The notes: a model not told the origin generated them from the letters alone. A DNA stretch of 64,000 nucleotides from Pseudaeromonas aegiceratis (GCF_046254905.1 NZ_CP158016.1:124001-188000), one strand, 5' to 3'. Shown: positions 34,090-43,566, counted from the stretch's first letter. Numbers and translations: made by a program.

Positions 34090-34644
34090 ATGAGCCAAGC
34101 CGCCCTGCCCGAACTCAATCAGCGCATCGGCGATCGCCTGCGCCAGCTGCGCACCGCCCAGGGCTGGAGCCTGGATCGGCTGGCCGGCGCCTGCGGGGTC
34201 AGCAAGGCCATGCTGGGGCAGATAGAGCGGGGGGAGTCGAGCCCCACAGTCGTCACCCTGTGGAAGATCGCCGCCGGGCTGGCCTGCTCCTTCTCCAGCC
34301 TGCTGGGGGATCTGCCCGAGCCGGCGGTGCAGGGCGAGGTGCGTCTGCTGGGGGAGGGGGTGGCGGTCACCACACTGCTGCCGTATGACGGCCCCCTGGG
34401 CTGCGAGTGTCTGCTGGTGGAGTTGCCGATGGGCTGCGAGTACCGCTCCGTGCCGCACCTGGCCGGGGTGGTGGAGGACATACTGCCCCTGAGCGCCGGG
34501 GTGGAGATCTGGCTGGCGGGCGCCTGGCAGCCGGTGGCGCCCGGTACGGCGCTACGCTTTGCCGCCGACCAGCCCCACGGTTACCGCAACGTGGGCCCCA
34601 TGCCGGCGCGCTTTCACAACCTCATCCACTACCCCAGCGCCTAA
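34090..34644 (+). CDS. XRE-cupin transcription regulator (SutR/YdcN-like)
   Basis: A 184-residue regulator. The N-terminal HTH_3 spans about 8-62 with the second and third helices in LDRLAGACGVSKAMLGQIERGESSPTVVTLWKIA. The C-terminal cupin (about 110-180) includes FAADQPHGYRN. The ATG at 34090 is chosen for its ribosome site (AGGAGA); an upstream GTG at 34051 lies inside the operator. Its likely target is the shared promoter region with divergent benE. It converges with olsF, the two stop codons being adjacent. Confidence 0.88.
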   Translation: MSQAALPELNQRIGDRLRQLRTAQGWSLDRLAGACGVSKAMLGQIERGESSPTVVTLWKIAAGLACSFSSLLGDLPEPAVQGEVRLLGEGVAVTTLLPYDGPLGCECLLVELPMGCEYRSVPHLAGVVEDILPLSAGVEIWLAGAWQPVAPGTALRFAADQPHGYRNVGPMPARFHNLIHYPSA

Positions 34645-36360
34645 TCAGGCGGCGGCCGGCTTGCTCAGGTGCATGCCGATGTAGCGCTGCTGCTTGTTGG
34701 GCTTGAGGGCGTCCAAGTCCACCAGCACCAGGCCGTCGATGCAGTGGCCGAAGGCCGGATCCTCGCCAAAGTCCAGGAACTGCACCCCGCCGGGATGGCA
34801 CAGCTCGGAGTACTGCTTGTAGAGGGTGGGGATGGCGCAGTCCATCTCCTCCAGCCGGGCCTTGAGCTGGGCCAGATCCGCCTGATAGTCACCGCTAAAC
34901 AGCGCCATCAGGGCGGCGGGACAGGGCGGACAGGGGCGGCGGGAGTAGGCCATGGGCCTGTGGGCCGGGAAGTGGCGACGGTAGAAGGCCAGCAGCAGCT
35001 GGCGGGCCGGCTCCGGCAGGCTGGCGGAGAGCGACACAGGGCCGAACAGGTAGCGGTATTCCGGGTGACGGGCCAGGAAGGCACCTATGCCCTGCCACAG
35101 GTAATCCAGGCTGCGACGGCCCCAGTAGGCGGGTTGAATGAAGCTGCGTCCCAGCTCGATACCCTGCGCCAACACCTGGGTCATGGCCGGGGTGAAGTCG
35201 AACAGGCTGTGGCTGTAGAGGCCCCCCACCCCCTTGCCGGCCAGTTGTCCGGCAGTGGGAATGAAGCGGTAGGCGCCGACGATCTCCAGCGCCTCCGGAT
35301 CCCAGAGCACCAGGTGGAAATAGTCGTCATCGTACTGATCCAGATCCCGGCGGCGGCCGCTGCCCTCCCCCACGGCGCGAAAGGCAATCTCCCGCAGCCG
35401 ACCCAGCTCCCGCAGTATGGGGGCATGGGCCTCCCCCTGGCGGCGGTAGAGCAGGATCTGCTTGCCGTCATGGGTCTGGCCCAACCGCTCGCACGCGGCC
35501 AGGGCCTGCTTGAGCCGCTGACGGTCTTCGGCCAGGGCGATGGGGGCCTGGGTGCGGAACAGCCCCGGCTTGCCCTTGCCCAACCGGTAGAGGTGCTGGC
35601 GGAAGCGTCCCGCCAGCTTGGGCAGCGGCAGCGCGTCTTGCTGCCAGGCGCCGTAGGGGATGCAGGGGCCGATGCGCAGGCGGATGCGGCCGCAGCGGTG
35701 GGCGAACATCTCGCGGATGAGCAGCAGGGTGGAGAGGGGCTTGAACACCATGGAGCTTAAGTAAAACAGCGGCGAGTTCCGCCCCCGGATAAACAGCGGC
35801 ACTATGGGTGCCTTGGCCTTGTCCGCCAGGCGCAGGAAGCCGGTGCGCCAGCGGCCGTCCCGCACCCCATGGGGCCGCAGGCGGGAGACCTCGCCGGCGG
35901 GGAAGACGATCAGCGCCTTGCCCGCCGCCAGGTGCTCCTGCATCGCCAGGATCTGCTGGCGGTTGCTGCCGCTGCCCAGCACATCCACCGGGAACAGTAG
36001 GGAGGTCATGGCTTCCACGTGGCTGAGCATCTGGTTGGCCATGATCTTCACATCCGGCCGCACCCGGGCCACCACCTTGAGCAGGGCCATGCCGTCCAGG
36101 GTGCCGATGGGGTGATTGGCCACCAGCACCAGGGGGCCTTGGCTAGGGATGTGTTCCAGCTCGCTCTCCGACACGTCGCAGCCGAAGTCGAAGTAGGTGA
36201 GCACCTGTTCGATGAAATCCAGCCCCTTGAGGTGGGGATAGTCCCGGCCAAATTGCTGGAAGTCATTTTCGTACAGCAGGCGGCGCAGCAGGGCCCGCAG
36301 CCATTGCCAGTGGGATTGCGCCGGCAGGTACTGGCGCAGCAGGGAATCGACGCTGATCAT
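34645..36360 (-). CDS. olsF: OlsF-like bifunctional ornithine-lipid synthase
   Basis: A 571-residue two-domain acyltransferase. The N-terminal PlsC-type domain has the catalytic H-x4-D in ANHPIGTLDGMAL (about 80-92) and the substrate loop FPAGEVSRLR (about 154-163). The C-terminal GNAT-like domain (about 300-480), related to OlsB, includes VGAYRFIPTAGQ and LGRSFIQPAYWGRRSLDYLWQGI. The domain order and length match OlsF of Serratia and Vibrio, which first N-acylates ornithine and then O-acylates lyso-ornithine lipid. The product would be a phosphorus-free membrane lipid. It could instead be a hemolysin-like acyltransferase, as older annotations say. No Pho box is evident upstream. Confidence 0.82.
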   Translation of the reverse strand: MISVDSLLRQYLPAQSHWQWLRALLRRLLYENDFQQFGRDYPHLKGLDFIEQVLTYFDFGCDVSESELEHIPSQGPLVLVANHPIGTLDGMALLKVVARVRPDVKIMANQMLSHVEAMTSLLFPVDVLGSGSNRQQILAMQEHLAAGKALIVFPAGEVSRLRPHGVRDGRWRTGFLRLADKAKAPIVPLFIRGRNSPLFYLSSMVFKPLSTLLLIREMFAHRCGRIRLRIGPCIPYGAWQQDALPLPKLAGRFRQHLYRLGKGKPGLFRTQAPIALAEDRQRLKQALAACERLGQTHDGKQILLYRRQGEAHAPILRELGRLREIAFRAVGEGSGRRRDLDQYDDDYFHLVLWDPEALEIVGAYRFIPTAGQLAGKGVGGLYSHSLFDFTPAMTQVLAQGIELGRSFIQPAYWGRRSLDYLWQGIGAFLARHPEYRYLFGPVSLSASLPEPARQLLLAFYRRHFPAHRPMAYSRRPCPPCPAALMALFSGDYQADLAQLKARLEEMDCAIPTLYKQYSELCHPGGVQFLDFGEDPAFGHCIDGLVLVDLDALKPNKQQRYIGMHLSKPAAA

Positions 36361-36530
36361 GGTGACGCTCCGAGATGCCGAGAACCGGCATTCAGGCTGC
36401 CTCCGGGGTGTGACGCTGTCTTGTCAGTTGCGTGACGGACTCATGATCTGGGTTCAGCCTAGCTTCATGTGAACCAAGATTGCCTGTGCTATGGTGGCGG
36501 GACACTCATGGATCCAGACGAGGAGAAGCC

Positions 36531-37058
36531 ATGTCCCGTTCCCCACTGCTGCTGAGCGCCTGCCTGTTGGCCCTGCTGGGCTGCCAGCCCGATAACGACA
36601 CCCAAGCCCAGGCACCGGCCGCACCGGCGGCCCAGCCGGAGGCCGTCTCTGCCGCGCAGGAGACTGCCACCCCGGTCGCCGAGGCCGGCTCCGCGGCGCA
36701 TGCAACCGAGGCGGCGACGCCCTGGTCCGGCGTGATCCGGGGCGAGGTCTGGTATCGGCAGCGCATCGCCTTGCCCCCCAGCGCCGTGGTGACGGTGCAG
36801 CTGCTGGATGTCTCCCGCGCCGATGCCAAGGCCACCGTGCTGGCCAGCCAGACCCTGGGTGCCGATCACCCGGCGCCCCTGGCCTTCGAGCTGCACTATG
36901 ATCCGGCGCGGATCGACGGGCGCATGAGCTATGCCCTGCAGGCGCGCATCGAAGACGGCAACCGACTGCGCTTCATCAATACCGAACGGGTGGCGGTGCT
37001 GACCCGGGGCGCCCCCCAGTCCGATCTCAAGATCCGGGTGGACGCCGTCGGCAACTAA
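36531..37058 (+). CDS. YbaY-like lipoprotein
   Basis: A 175-residue lipoprotein. The signal peptide ends in LLALLGC with the lipidated cysteine at C18. An Ala/Pro-rich linker (about 25-62) leads to a YbaY-type beta domain (about 65-175): VIRGEVWYRQRIALPPSAVVTVQLLDVSRAD, then PLAFELHYDPARID. The start at 36531 is set by AGGAGA and by the signal peptide. The last signal residues do not carry Asp at +2 (C-Q), so the outer membrane is expected. Function unknown in relatives. It converges with the next lipoprotein across six bases. Confidence 0.8.
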   Translation: MSRSPLLLSACLLALLGCQPDNDTQAQAPAAPAAQPEAVSAAQETATPVAEAGSAAHATEAATPWSGVIRGEVWYRQRIALPPSAVVTVQLLDVSRADAKATVLASQTLGADHPAPLAFELHYDPARIDGRMSYALQARIEDGNRLRFINTERVAVLTRGAPQSDLKIRVDAVGN

Positions 37059-37064
37059 CCCGGC

Positions 37065-38600
37065 TCAGGGCAGGTGGCGCCAGGCCCCCTGGCCGAAGCT
37101 CACCTGGGTGGCCCCCTCCAACAGGCTGGCCGGCGCCAGGGGTGCGCCCTGGGTGCGCACCGGGTAGCTGATGCCGTCATGACTCAACTGCACCCAGGAG
37201 CCGGCACTGCCCGGTGCCAGCAGATCATGCCAACCCCGCTGGGTATGGCTGGCCACGTAGAAGGGCGCGGCCAGCGCCTCGATGCGGGCGGCGAAGCGGT
37301 AACCCTGGGACTGCCCCTGGAAGATGAGCCAGACGCATTGGCCGCCGCTGCACCAGTTCATCTGCACCAGGGCCTCGGGCCGGCCATCGCCGTTGAGATC
37401 CAGCAGGCCGTAGCGGTAGCTGGCCTGGTGGGGATCGCTGCGGCTCATGACGAAGTAATCCCGCAGGGCCTGCTCCACCTGGGGATCCGCCGTGCTGGCG
37501 GCGCTCAGGCTGGGGGGAAGCGGGGCGGCCGTAGGCGTGTCCGCCGCGGCGGGCTTGGGCGTCACGGATCCCAGGGTGCCGGGCACCAGGCTTAAGGGGC
37601 TATCGAAGTCCACCTGGCCGCCGTTGAGCAGCCGGTAATCGGCGGTGAGGTGATTGCTCTGCAGGCGGAAGGGGATGGCCTCCCGCACCCCCATGTCGTT
37701 GCGCCGGTTGAACAGCACCGTCAGGCCGTCGGCGGTGGGCTGCCAGGCCCCCTCATACAGCACCTGGGGACCCTGTTGCCGCACCAGCAGCAGGGTGCTC
37801 TCGTAGTGGGGGGTCAGGGTCAGGGCCAGATCCGCCCGCATCAGTTCCCAGTGACCACGCCATTGCAGGGGCGGTTGCAGCTGCGCCAGCAGGTGGCCCT
37901 GGCGGGCACAGCCCTGGTAGGCCGGCTCGCCGCCCTCCAGGCTCAGGCTGGCCTGCCAGCCCCAGGCCTGCTGGCCGCCGTCCGTGGTGCACAGGCCTGG
38001 GGTCAGGACCAGGGTGGCTTGCTGGCCATCGGTGGCCATCAGCGTCATCTGCTGGGCCCCCGTGGTCTGGCCCTGCTGCTCCTTGAGTTGCAGGGTGCGG
38101 CTCAGGCCATCGCTGGTGAAGACGCCGCTGTTGCCGCTGAGCCGGAAGGCCCAGGGCGCCGGCTGTTCGCCCGCCAGGATCAGGCGGCTGTCCGCTGCCG
38201 TTTCGGTACAGGACTGGGGGAGATTGGCGGCGCTTAGCCGGTTGAGGCGTTTGCTGGTCAGGCGCAGGGGGCTGTCGCGACTGTCCCCCAGGGTCAGGTT
38301 ACCGTACAGCTCCACATAGGCGCTCTCCGGCTGGCCCATGGCCTGCCAGGCCTGGGTCAGGCTGCCATCGGCCAGCAGTTGCCACTGTTGCTGGCTGCCA
38401 CAGGGGGAGAAGCGCGTCTCGCCACCTTGCCAACTGAGGGTGCCGCGCAGCAGGGCCACGCCGGCGGGGGCGCGGGTCTCCTGGGACGTAGCGGGGGTGA
38501 TATCGCCGGCCTGATGCTCAGGGGCTGGGGTTGGCTGGTGGCTGCAGGCGGTCAGCAGCAGGGCCAGGCTGCCGGCCAGGGGCAGGAAACGCATGGGCAA
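37065..38600 (-). CDS. Large lipoprotein with COG3650-like domains
   Basis: A 511-residue lipoprotein. The signal peptide has lipobox LLTAC with the cysteine at residue 19. The region about 48-270 has repeated C-x-WxL-type beta motifs (FSPCGSQQQWQLLADG, and paired cysteines in LCTTDGG and YQGCARQ) as in NlpE/COG3650-type proteins. A Pro/Ala linker follows (about 350-370). A C-terminal domain carries an EF-hand-like LLDLNGDGRPEALVQM. An ATG two codons downstream is equally usable. Role unknown; an envelope stress or cell-surface sensor is only a guess. Confidence 0.65.
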   Translation of the reverse strand: MPMRFLPLAGSLALLLTACSHQPTPAPEHQAGDITPATSQETRAPAGVALLRGTLSWQGGETRFSPCGSQQQWQLLADGSLTQAWQAMGQPESAYVELYGNLTLGDSRDSPLRLTSKRLNRLSAANLPQSCTETAADSRLILAGEQPAPWAFRLSGNSGVFTSDGLSRTLQLKEQQGQTTGAQQMTLMATDGQQATLVLTPGLCTTDGGQQAWGWQASLSLEGGEPAYQGCARQGHLLAQLQPPLQWRGHWELMRADLALTLTPHYESTLLLVRQQGPQVLYEGAWQPTADGLTVLFNRRNDMGVREAIPFRLQSNHLTADYRLLNGGQVDFDSPLSLVPGTLGSVTPKPAAADTPTAAPLPPSLSAASTADPQVEQALRDYFVMSRSDPHQASYRYGLLDLNGDGRPEALVQMNWCSGGQCVWLIFQGQSQGYRFAARIEALAAPFYVASHTQRGWHDLLAPGSAGSWVQLSHDGISYPVRTQGAPLAPASLLEGATQVSFGQGAWRHLP

Positions 38601-38673
38601 CTCCTTGATTTGCTTGGTTGCCCATTAGTTTAAGACTGGATTGAGACCAATTGACAGGCCTCAGGTGGCAAAA

Positions 38674-39468
38674 TCAGCCAAACAGCCGTTCCAGATAGCG
38701 GGCCACCCCGTCCTCGTCTGAACTCAGGGTGCGCTCATGGTCCGGCAGCGCCTTCACCAGACGGTCATGGGCGTTGCCCATCACCACGCCGCGGCCCACC
38801 AGGCTCAGCATCTCCAGATCGTTCATGCCGTCGCCGAAGGCGATGGTCTCGTCCAGGCTAAATCCGTTCTGTTGCAGCACCGCCTGCACCGCATTGCCCT
38901 TGTTGACGCCCTTGGGCATCACCTCCAGGCTGTCGGCGGAGGCGAAGGTAATGGTCAGCTGCTCGCCAAACTGGCTCAGCAGGCTGGCCTCCAGGGGCAG
39001 AAGCTCCTCATGGGTCGCGGCGTTGAAGAAGATCTTGTTGATGTTCTGCTTGTCCACCGCGAGGGGATCCACCACCTGATAGCGGAAGCCGGACTCTCTA
39101 TGGCAGGCCAGCAGCTCCGGGCTCTCCTGGGCCACCAGCCAGCGGTCGCCCTGATAGATGTTGATGCGGATGTCTTCGTGACGGGGCAGCTCCACCACCT
39201 GCTGGGCCAGCGCCACCGGCAGGCTCTGGTTGTAGATGCAGTTGTCCTGCTTGTCATGGACCACGGCGCCATTGGCGGTGATGAGGAAGATATCCAGCCC
39301 CAGGGTGTCGCGGATGCCTTGGACATCCACATGGTGACGACCGGTGGCGACCATGAACTTGATGCCCCGTTTGACCAGGGCGTGCAGGGTCTCGCGGGTC
39401 CGGGCAGAGACTTGGTGCTGCTTGTTGAGGAGGGTTCCATCCAGATCGGAAACGACGACTTTATACAT
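38674..39468 (-). CDS. yigL: HAD phosphatase YigL (pyridoxal-phosphate phosphatase type)
   Basis: A 264-residue Cof-type HAD hydrolase. Motif I is SDLDGTLL (about 7-14), with the cap domain between. The Lys motif is near VNKGNAVQAVL and motif IV is AFGDGMNDLEML (about 210-221). ATGRHHVDVQGIRDTLGL closely matches E. coli YigL, which dephosphorylates PLP and sugar phosphates. pldB lies upstream on the same strand, as in E. coli, though a terminator-like hairpin separates them here. Confidence 0.9.
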   Translation of the reverse strand: MYKVVVSDLDGTLLNKQHQVSARTRETLHALVKRGIKFMVATGRHHVDVQGIRDTLGLDIFLITANGAVVHDKQDNCIYNQSLPVALAQQVVELPRHEDIRINIYQGDRWLVAQESPELLACHRESGFRYQVVDPLAVDKQNINKIFFNAATHEELLPLEASLLSQFGEQLTITFASADSLEVMPKGVNKGNAVQAVLQQNGFSLDETIAFGDGMNDLEMLSLVGRGVVMGNAHDRLVKALPDHERTLSSDEDGVARYLERLFG

Positions 39469-39501
39469 TCAGACCTCGGAAATTGTGACGGCGGGCAAAT
39501 A

Positions 39502-39534
39502 ATAACCAAAACAGCCGCGCTGGAGAAGCGCGGC
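39502..39534 (-). terminator. Hairpin terminator between pldB and yigL
   Basis: GCCGCGCT/AGCGCGGC (39514-39521 with 39527-39534), followed on the minus strand by TGTTTTGG and TTATTATTT. It may reduce read-through from pldB into yigL. Confidence 0.65.
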
Positions 39535-39553
39535 CTTCGTTCGAAAGTGAAAT

Positions 39554-40606
39554 TTATTTCGAAAAGAAATCCAGCACGGCGGTGAGGGTGGGCAGCCGGT
39601 AGGCATCCGCCTCGTTGAACAGATCGTGCCAGGCGCCGGGGATCACCAGGGGGTGGCCGCCGTCACAGGGATGCCCGGCCTGTTGGCGCAGGTCGCAGAA
39701 GCGGTTTTGCGGTGCCGGGGTCACCACGCTGTCGGCGCCGGCCTGGATCAGCAGCAGGGGCACCCGGGAGCTGCTGCCGCTGTCGGTGGCCAGCTTGGCG
39801 GCGGCCAGGGACTGGTAAATCCAGCGCACCGTGGGGCCGCCGAGCCGCAGCTGGGGCCGCCGATCGTACAGATCCCGGAACAGGCCGTAGCGCAGCGGGC
39901 TCTGGCTCAGCTCGTTGCCGGGGAAGGCCACCCGCGCGTAGGGGCCGGTGCCCGGGGCATAGGGCGACTCGGCACCGAACAGGCCATACAGCCAGTCCAG
40001 CAACCGGGTCAGCAGGTTGGCCAGCCAATCCGGCAGGGGGGCCAGGCGGATGCCCAGCATGGGGGAGACCAGGGCCACCGCCTCGAATTCGTCCGGCCAG
40101 CGTGCCAGGTAACGCAGGGCGATGGCGCCGCCCATGGAGTGGGCCAGCAGCTTGAGGTGGGTCGGGCTGTCCGGCAGCACCAGCTGTTCCATCACGGTGC
40201 GCAGGTCACCGACATAGTCATCGAACTGGTCCACGTGGCCCTTGTCGTGATCCCGCAGCAGGCGGTCCGAGAGACCCTGGCCGCGATGGTCGTACAGGTA
40301 GACGCTGTAGCCCTGCTGGTAGAGATCGTAGGCGGTGGCCTGGTACTTCAGCAGACTCTCGGTGCGGCCGTTCACCACCAGTATGCTGCCCTTGCTGTTG
40401 GGATGGCGCAGCACGGCGTAGGCCAGCTGGACGCCGCCCACCCCGGTCAGGCGGCCGGTCTGGGCGTGCTGCTGCCAGAAGTCAGCCAGTTGCGGCGTCA
40501 ACTGGGGTAGCTGGGCCTCTGTGGTGAGCTGGTAGGGATTGTCCACGGCAAAGAGCCTCAGGCTGAAGAACAGGGCCAGCAGGCCCAGCAGGATTCTGGA
40601 GGTCAT
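39554..40606 (-). CDS. pldB: Lysophospholipase PldB-type alpha/beta hydrolase
   Basis: A 350-residue hydrolase with an N-terminal hydrophobic leader (ILLGLLALFFSLRLFA). The strand-turn VYLYDHRGQGLSDR precedes the nucleophile elbow AHSMGG. The catalytic Asp is likely in IQAGADSVV and the His in VIPGAWHDLFNE. The neighbour yigL supports PldB, which cleaves the remaining acyl chain of lysophospholipids. Unlike E. coli PldB, it appears to carry an export signal or anchor. Confidence 0.85.
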   Translation of the reverse strand: MTSRILLGLLALFFSLRLFAVDNPYQLTTEAQLPQLTPQLADFWQQHAQTGRLTGVGGVQLAYAVLRHPNSKGSILVVNGRTESLLKYQATAYDLYQQGYSVYLYDHRGQGLSDRLLRDHDKGHVDQFDDYVGDLRTVMEQLVLPDSPTHLKLLAHSMGGAIALRYLARWPDEFEAVALVSPMLGIRLAPLPDWLANLLTRLLDWLYGLFGAESPYAPGTGPYARVAFPGNELSQSPLRYGLFRDLYDRRPQLRLGGPTVRWIYQSLAAAKLATDSGSSSRVPLLLIQAGADSVVTPAPQNRFCDLRQQAGHPCDGGHPLVIPGAWHDLFNEADAYRLPTLTAVLDFFSK

Positions 40607-40682
40607 GATCGGCCACGCTAGGAGTCAAAGAGGCCCATATTATAGGGGCATCAATGGGGGCCGTCAGTGAGATGGTGCCGCT

Positions 40683-41414
40683 TTACAGCAGCAGGCCCTC
40701 GTCCTCGTCGTCCAGGTGGCTCCAGGCGGCCTTGCTCATCTGCACCTTCTGCCACCAGTCTTCGTCTGCCAATATCTCGCCGTCCGCCCCCAGCTGGGGA
40801 TAGGGCAGCCCCTTGCGCTGGCAGATCTTGGCGAAGATGGGGTGACCGCCTTCGAACAGGATGCGGTTCTGCTCCTCCGCGCTCAGCAGGCAGCCGCGGC
40901 CATACAGGCCGGCCAGTTCCCGCTGGCGCTGGGCCTCGTAGAGGATGGCGGCGGCGGCCACCGACACATTCAACGACTGCACCATGCCCACCATGGGAAT
41001 GATGATGTGCTGATCCGCCAGGGCCTGGGCCTGGGGGGTGATGCCCTGCTTCTCCTGGCCCAGCAGGATGGCGGTGGGGCGGGTGTAGTCGATGCGGCGG
41101 AAATCCACCGCGGTGTCGGACAGGTGGGTGGCCAGGATCTGCATGCCCTGGGCCTTGAGCTGGCCCACCGCGGTGTCGATATCCGGATGCAGATTGACCC
41201 CCACCCAGTTCTGGCTGCCCCGGGCCGTGCCCTTGCGCTTGGCGATGTTGCTGCGGGGCCAGACCGCATGCACCTCATGCACCCCCACCGCATCGGCGGT
41301 GCGGACGATGGCCGCCAGGTTGTGGGGCTTGTGCACCTCCTCCAGGCAGACGGTGAGATCGGGCTGGCGCATGGCCAGCATCTGACGGATGCGGGCGAGG
41401 CGTTCTGGGGTCAT
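40683..41414 (-). CDS. trmH: tRNA (guanosine-18-2'-O)-methyltransferase TrmH
   Basis: A 243-residue SPOUT methyltransferase that forms Gm18 in the tRNA D-loop. The N-terminal ARIRQMLAMRQPDLTVCLEEVHKPHN holds the conserved Asn and Arg. Motif 2 ILLGQEKQGI and motif 3 IPMVGMVQSLNVSVAAAAIL form the AdoMet knot. The ATG at 41414 gives the standard TrmH start; an upstream ATG would overlap the spoT end. It is last of gmk-rpoZ-spoT-trmH. Confidence 0.94.
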   Translation of the reverse strand: MTPERLARIRQMLAMRQPDLTVCLEEVHKPHNLAAIVRTADAVGVHEVHAVWPRSNIAKRKGTARGSQNWVGVNLHPDIDTAVGQLKAQGMQILATHLSDTAVDFRRIDYTRPTAILLGQEKQGITPQAQALADQHIIIPMVGMVQSLNVSVAAAAILYEAQRQRELAGLYGRGCLLSAEEQNRILFEGGHPIFAKICQRKGLPYPQLGADGEILADEDWWQKVQMSKAAWSHLDDEDEGLLL

Positions 41415-41430
41415 AGGTGTTCCCTTATGG

Positions 41431-43566
41431 CTAGTGGCGGCTGCGGCTGACCCGCAGCACATCCGGCATGACCCGGATCTTGCGCATGATGTTGGCCAGG
41501 TGGACGCGGTTCTTGGTGGTGATCAGCAGATTCACCTGATAGACGCGGGCGTCCTTCTCCTCGGTGCTGATGCTGTGGATGTTGGCACCGGTGGCGGCGA
41601 TGGTGTTGGCCAGCTGGGCCAGCACCCCCTGATGGTTCACCACCTCGATCTGGATGCCGGTGCGGAACTCCTGCTCGTAGGCCACCTCGGTATCCCACTG
41701 CACCGGCAGGTACTTGTCCGGCTCGCGGCTGTAGTTGCGGATGTTGCGGCAGGTCTCCTGGTGCACCACCAGCCCCTTGCCCGGGCTGATGTGGGCAATG
41801 ATGGGGTCGCCCGGGATGGGGCGGCAGCAGTTGGCGAAGGTCACCAGCATGCCGTCCGCGCCACGGATGGCCATCTTGCGCAGGTTGGGGGCCGGGGTCG
41901 GCTGGGGCGCCGTCTCCGTGTTCAGCTCGTCGACGTTGCCCAGCAGGCGGCGGGCGATCACCACGCTCATGGCGTTGCCCAGGCCGATATCCGCCAGCAG
42001 GCCTTCCAGGCTGTCGTGCCGGGTATCGTCCAGCACCTTCTTCAGGTTCTCCGGTGCCACCTCTTCGAGCTTCTTGCTGCCCAGGGCATGGCTCAGCAGG
42101 CGGCGGCCCAGCACCACCGACTCCTCGGTGCGCAGGTTCTTGAGGAACTGGCGGATCTTGGTGCGGGCCTTGGAGGTGACGATGAAGTTGAGCCAGGCGG
42201 CGTTGGGCCGGGCGCCGGGGGCCGTGATGATCTCCACCGTCTGGCCGGAGGCCAGGGCGCGGCTTAAGGGATAGGGCTGGCGATCCACCCGGGCGCCGAC
42301 GCAGGCGTGGCCAATGTCGGTGTGCACCGCGTAGGCGAAGTCCACCGGGGTGGCGCCGGTGGGCAGCTCCAGGATGCGGCCCTCCGGGGTGAAGACGTAG
42401 ATCTCGTCGGGGAACAGGTCGGTCTTGACGCTCTCGATAAATTCGAAGGAGTTGCCGGCGCTTTGCTGCAGCTCCAGCAGGCTGCGCATCCAGCGCTGGG
42501 CCCGCACCTGGGCCGTGGTGCCCGAGGTGTCGCCGTCCTGCTTGTAGGCCCAGTGGGCCGCGACCCCCTTGTCCGCCATCTGATCCATGTATTCGGTGCG
42601 GATCTGCACCTCCACCGGCACCCCGTGGGGGCCCACCAGGGAGGTGTGCAACGACTGGTAGCCGTTGGTCTTGGGGATGGCGATGTAATCCTTGAAGCGA
42701 CCGGGCCGCGGCTTGTACAGGCTGTGCATCTGGCCCAGCACCCGGTAGCAGGTGTCGATGTCCTGCACTATGACCCGGAAGGCGTAGATGTCCATCACCT
42801 CGTGGAACTGCAGCTCCTTCTTCTTCATCTTGATGTAGATGGAGTAGAGGTTCTTCTCCCGCCCCTTCACCTCCACCGGGATGTGGGCCTCCAGCAGGCG
42901 GCCGCGGATCTCGTCATGGATGGCGTTGATGATCTGCTTGCGGTTGCCCCGCGCCCGCTTGACCGACTCCCGCAGCACCCGGGAGCGCATGGGGTAGAGG
43001 GCCTCGAAGCCCAGCTCTTCGAGCTCGGTCTTGATGCTGTGGATGCCCAGGCGGTTGGCGATGGGGGCGAAGATCTCCAGGGTCTCCCGGGCGATGCGCC
43101 GACGCTTGTCCGGCCGCAACGAGCCCAGGGTACGCATGTTGTGGGTGCGGTCCGCCAGTTTGATGAGGATGACGCGGATGTCCTGCACCATGGCCATCAC
43201 CATCTTGCGGAAGTTCTCGACCTGAGCTTCCTTGTGGTCGCGGAACTTGAGCTTGTCCAGCTTGGAGACGCCGTACACCAGCTCCGCCACCGCCTCGCCG
43301 AACTGGGCCGCCAACTGCTCCTTGGTCACCGGGGTATCCTCGATGACATCGTGCAGCAGGGCCGCCGTCAGGGTCTCGTGATCCAGGCGCATCTCCGCCA
43401 GGATGCGGGTGACGGCCACCGGGTGGGTGATGTAGGGCTCGCCGCTGGAGCGGGCCTGCCCCTCGTGGGCATCGCGGGCCACCACATAGGCCTGTTCCAC
43501 CCGCGCCACCTGGTCGGCGGGCAGATAGGTGGCGATCAGCGATTTAAGGCTCTCGAACAGGTACAA
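41431..43566 (-). CDS. spoT: Bifunctional (p)ppGpp synthetase/hydrolase SpoT
   Basis: A 711-residue RSH enzyme. The hydrolase domain has the HD pair H72-D73 in LLHDVIED and the TRHNMRT-type motif in ADRTHNMRTLG. The synthetase domain includes RVIVQDIDTCYRVLGQMHSLYKPRPGRFKDYIA and NGYQSLHT. A TGS domain (about 390-450) and a C-terminal ACT domain (about 630-705) follow. The intact HD pair distinguishes it from RelA. It balances (p)ppGpp levels under carbon, fatty-acid and other stress. An intrinsic terminator lies between rpoZ and this gene. Confidence 0.95.
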   Translation of the reverse strand: MYLFESLKSLIATYLPADQVARVEQAYVVARDAHEGQARSSGEPYITHPVAVTRILAEMRLDHETLTAALLHDVIEDTPVTKEQLAAQFGEAVAELVYGVSKLDKLKFRDHKEAQVENFRKMVMAMVQDIRVILIKLADRTHNMRTLGSLRPDKRRRIARETLEIFAPIANRLGIHSIKTELEELGFEALYPMRSRVLRESVKRARGNRKQIINAIHDEIRGRLLEAHIPVEVKGREKNLYSIYIKMKKKELQFHEVMDIYAFRVIVQDIDTCYRVLGQMHSLYKPRPGRFKDYIAIPKTNGYQSLHTSLVGPHGVPVEVQIRTEYMDQMADKGVAAHWAYKQDGDTSGTTAQVRAQRWMRSLLELQQSAGNSFEFIESVKTDLFPDEIYVFTPEGRILELPTGATPVDFAYAVHTDIGHACVGARVDRQPYPLSRALASGQTVEIITAPGARPNAAWLNFIVTSKARTKIRQFLKNLRTEESVVLGRRLLSHALGSKKLEEVAPENLKKVLDDTRHDSLEGLLADIGLGNAMSVVIARRLLGNVDELNTETAPQPTPAPNLRKMAIRGADGMLVTFANCCRPIPGDPIIAHISPGKGLVVHQETCRNIRNYSREPDKYLPVQWDTEVAYEQEFRTGIQIEVVNHQGVLAQLANTIAATGANIHSISTEEKDARVYQVNLLITTKNRVHLANIMRKIRVMPDVLRVSRSRH

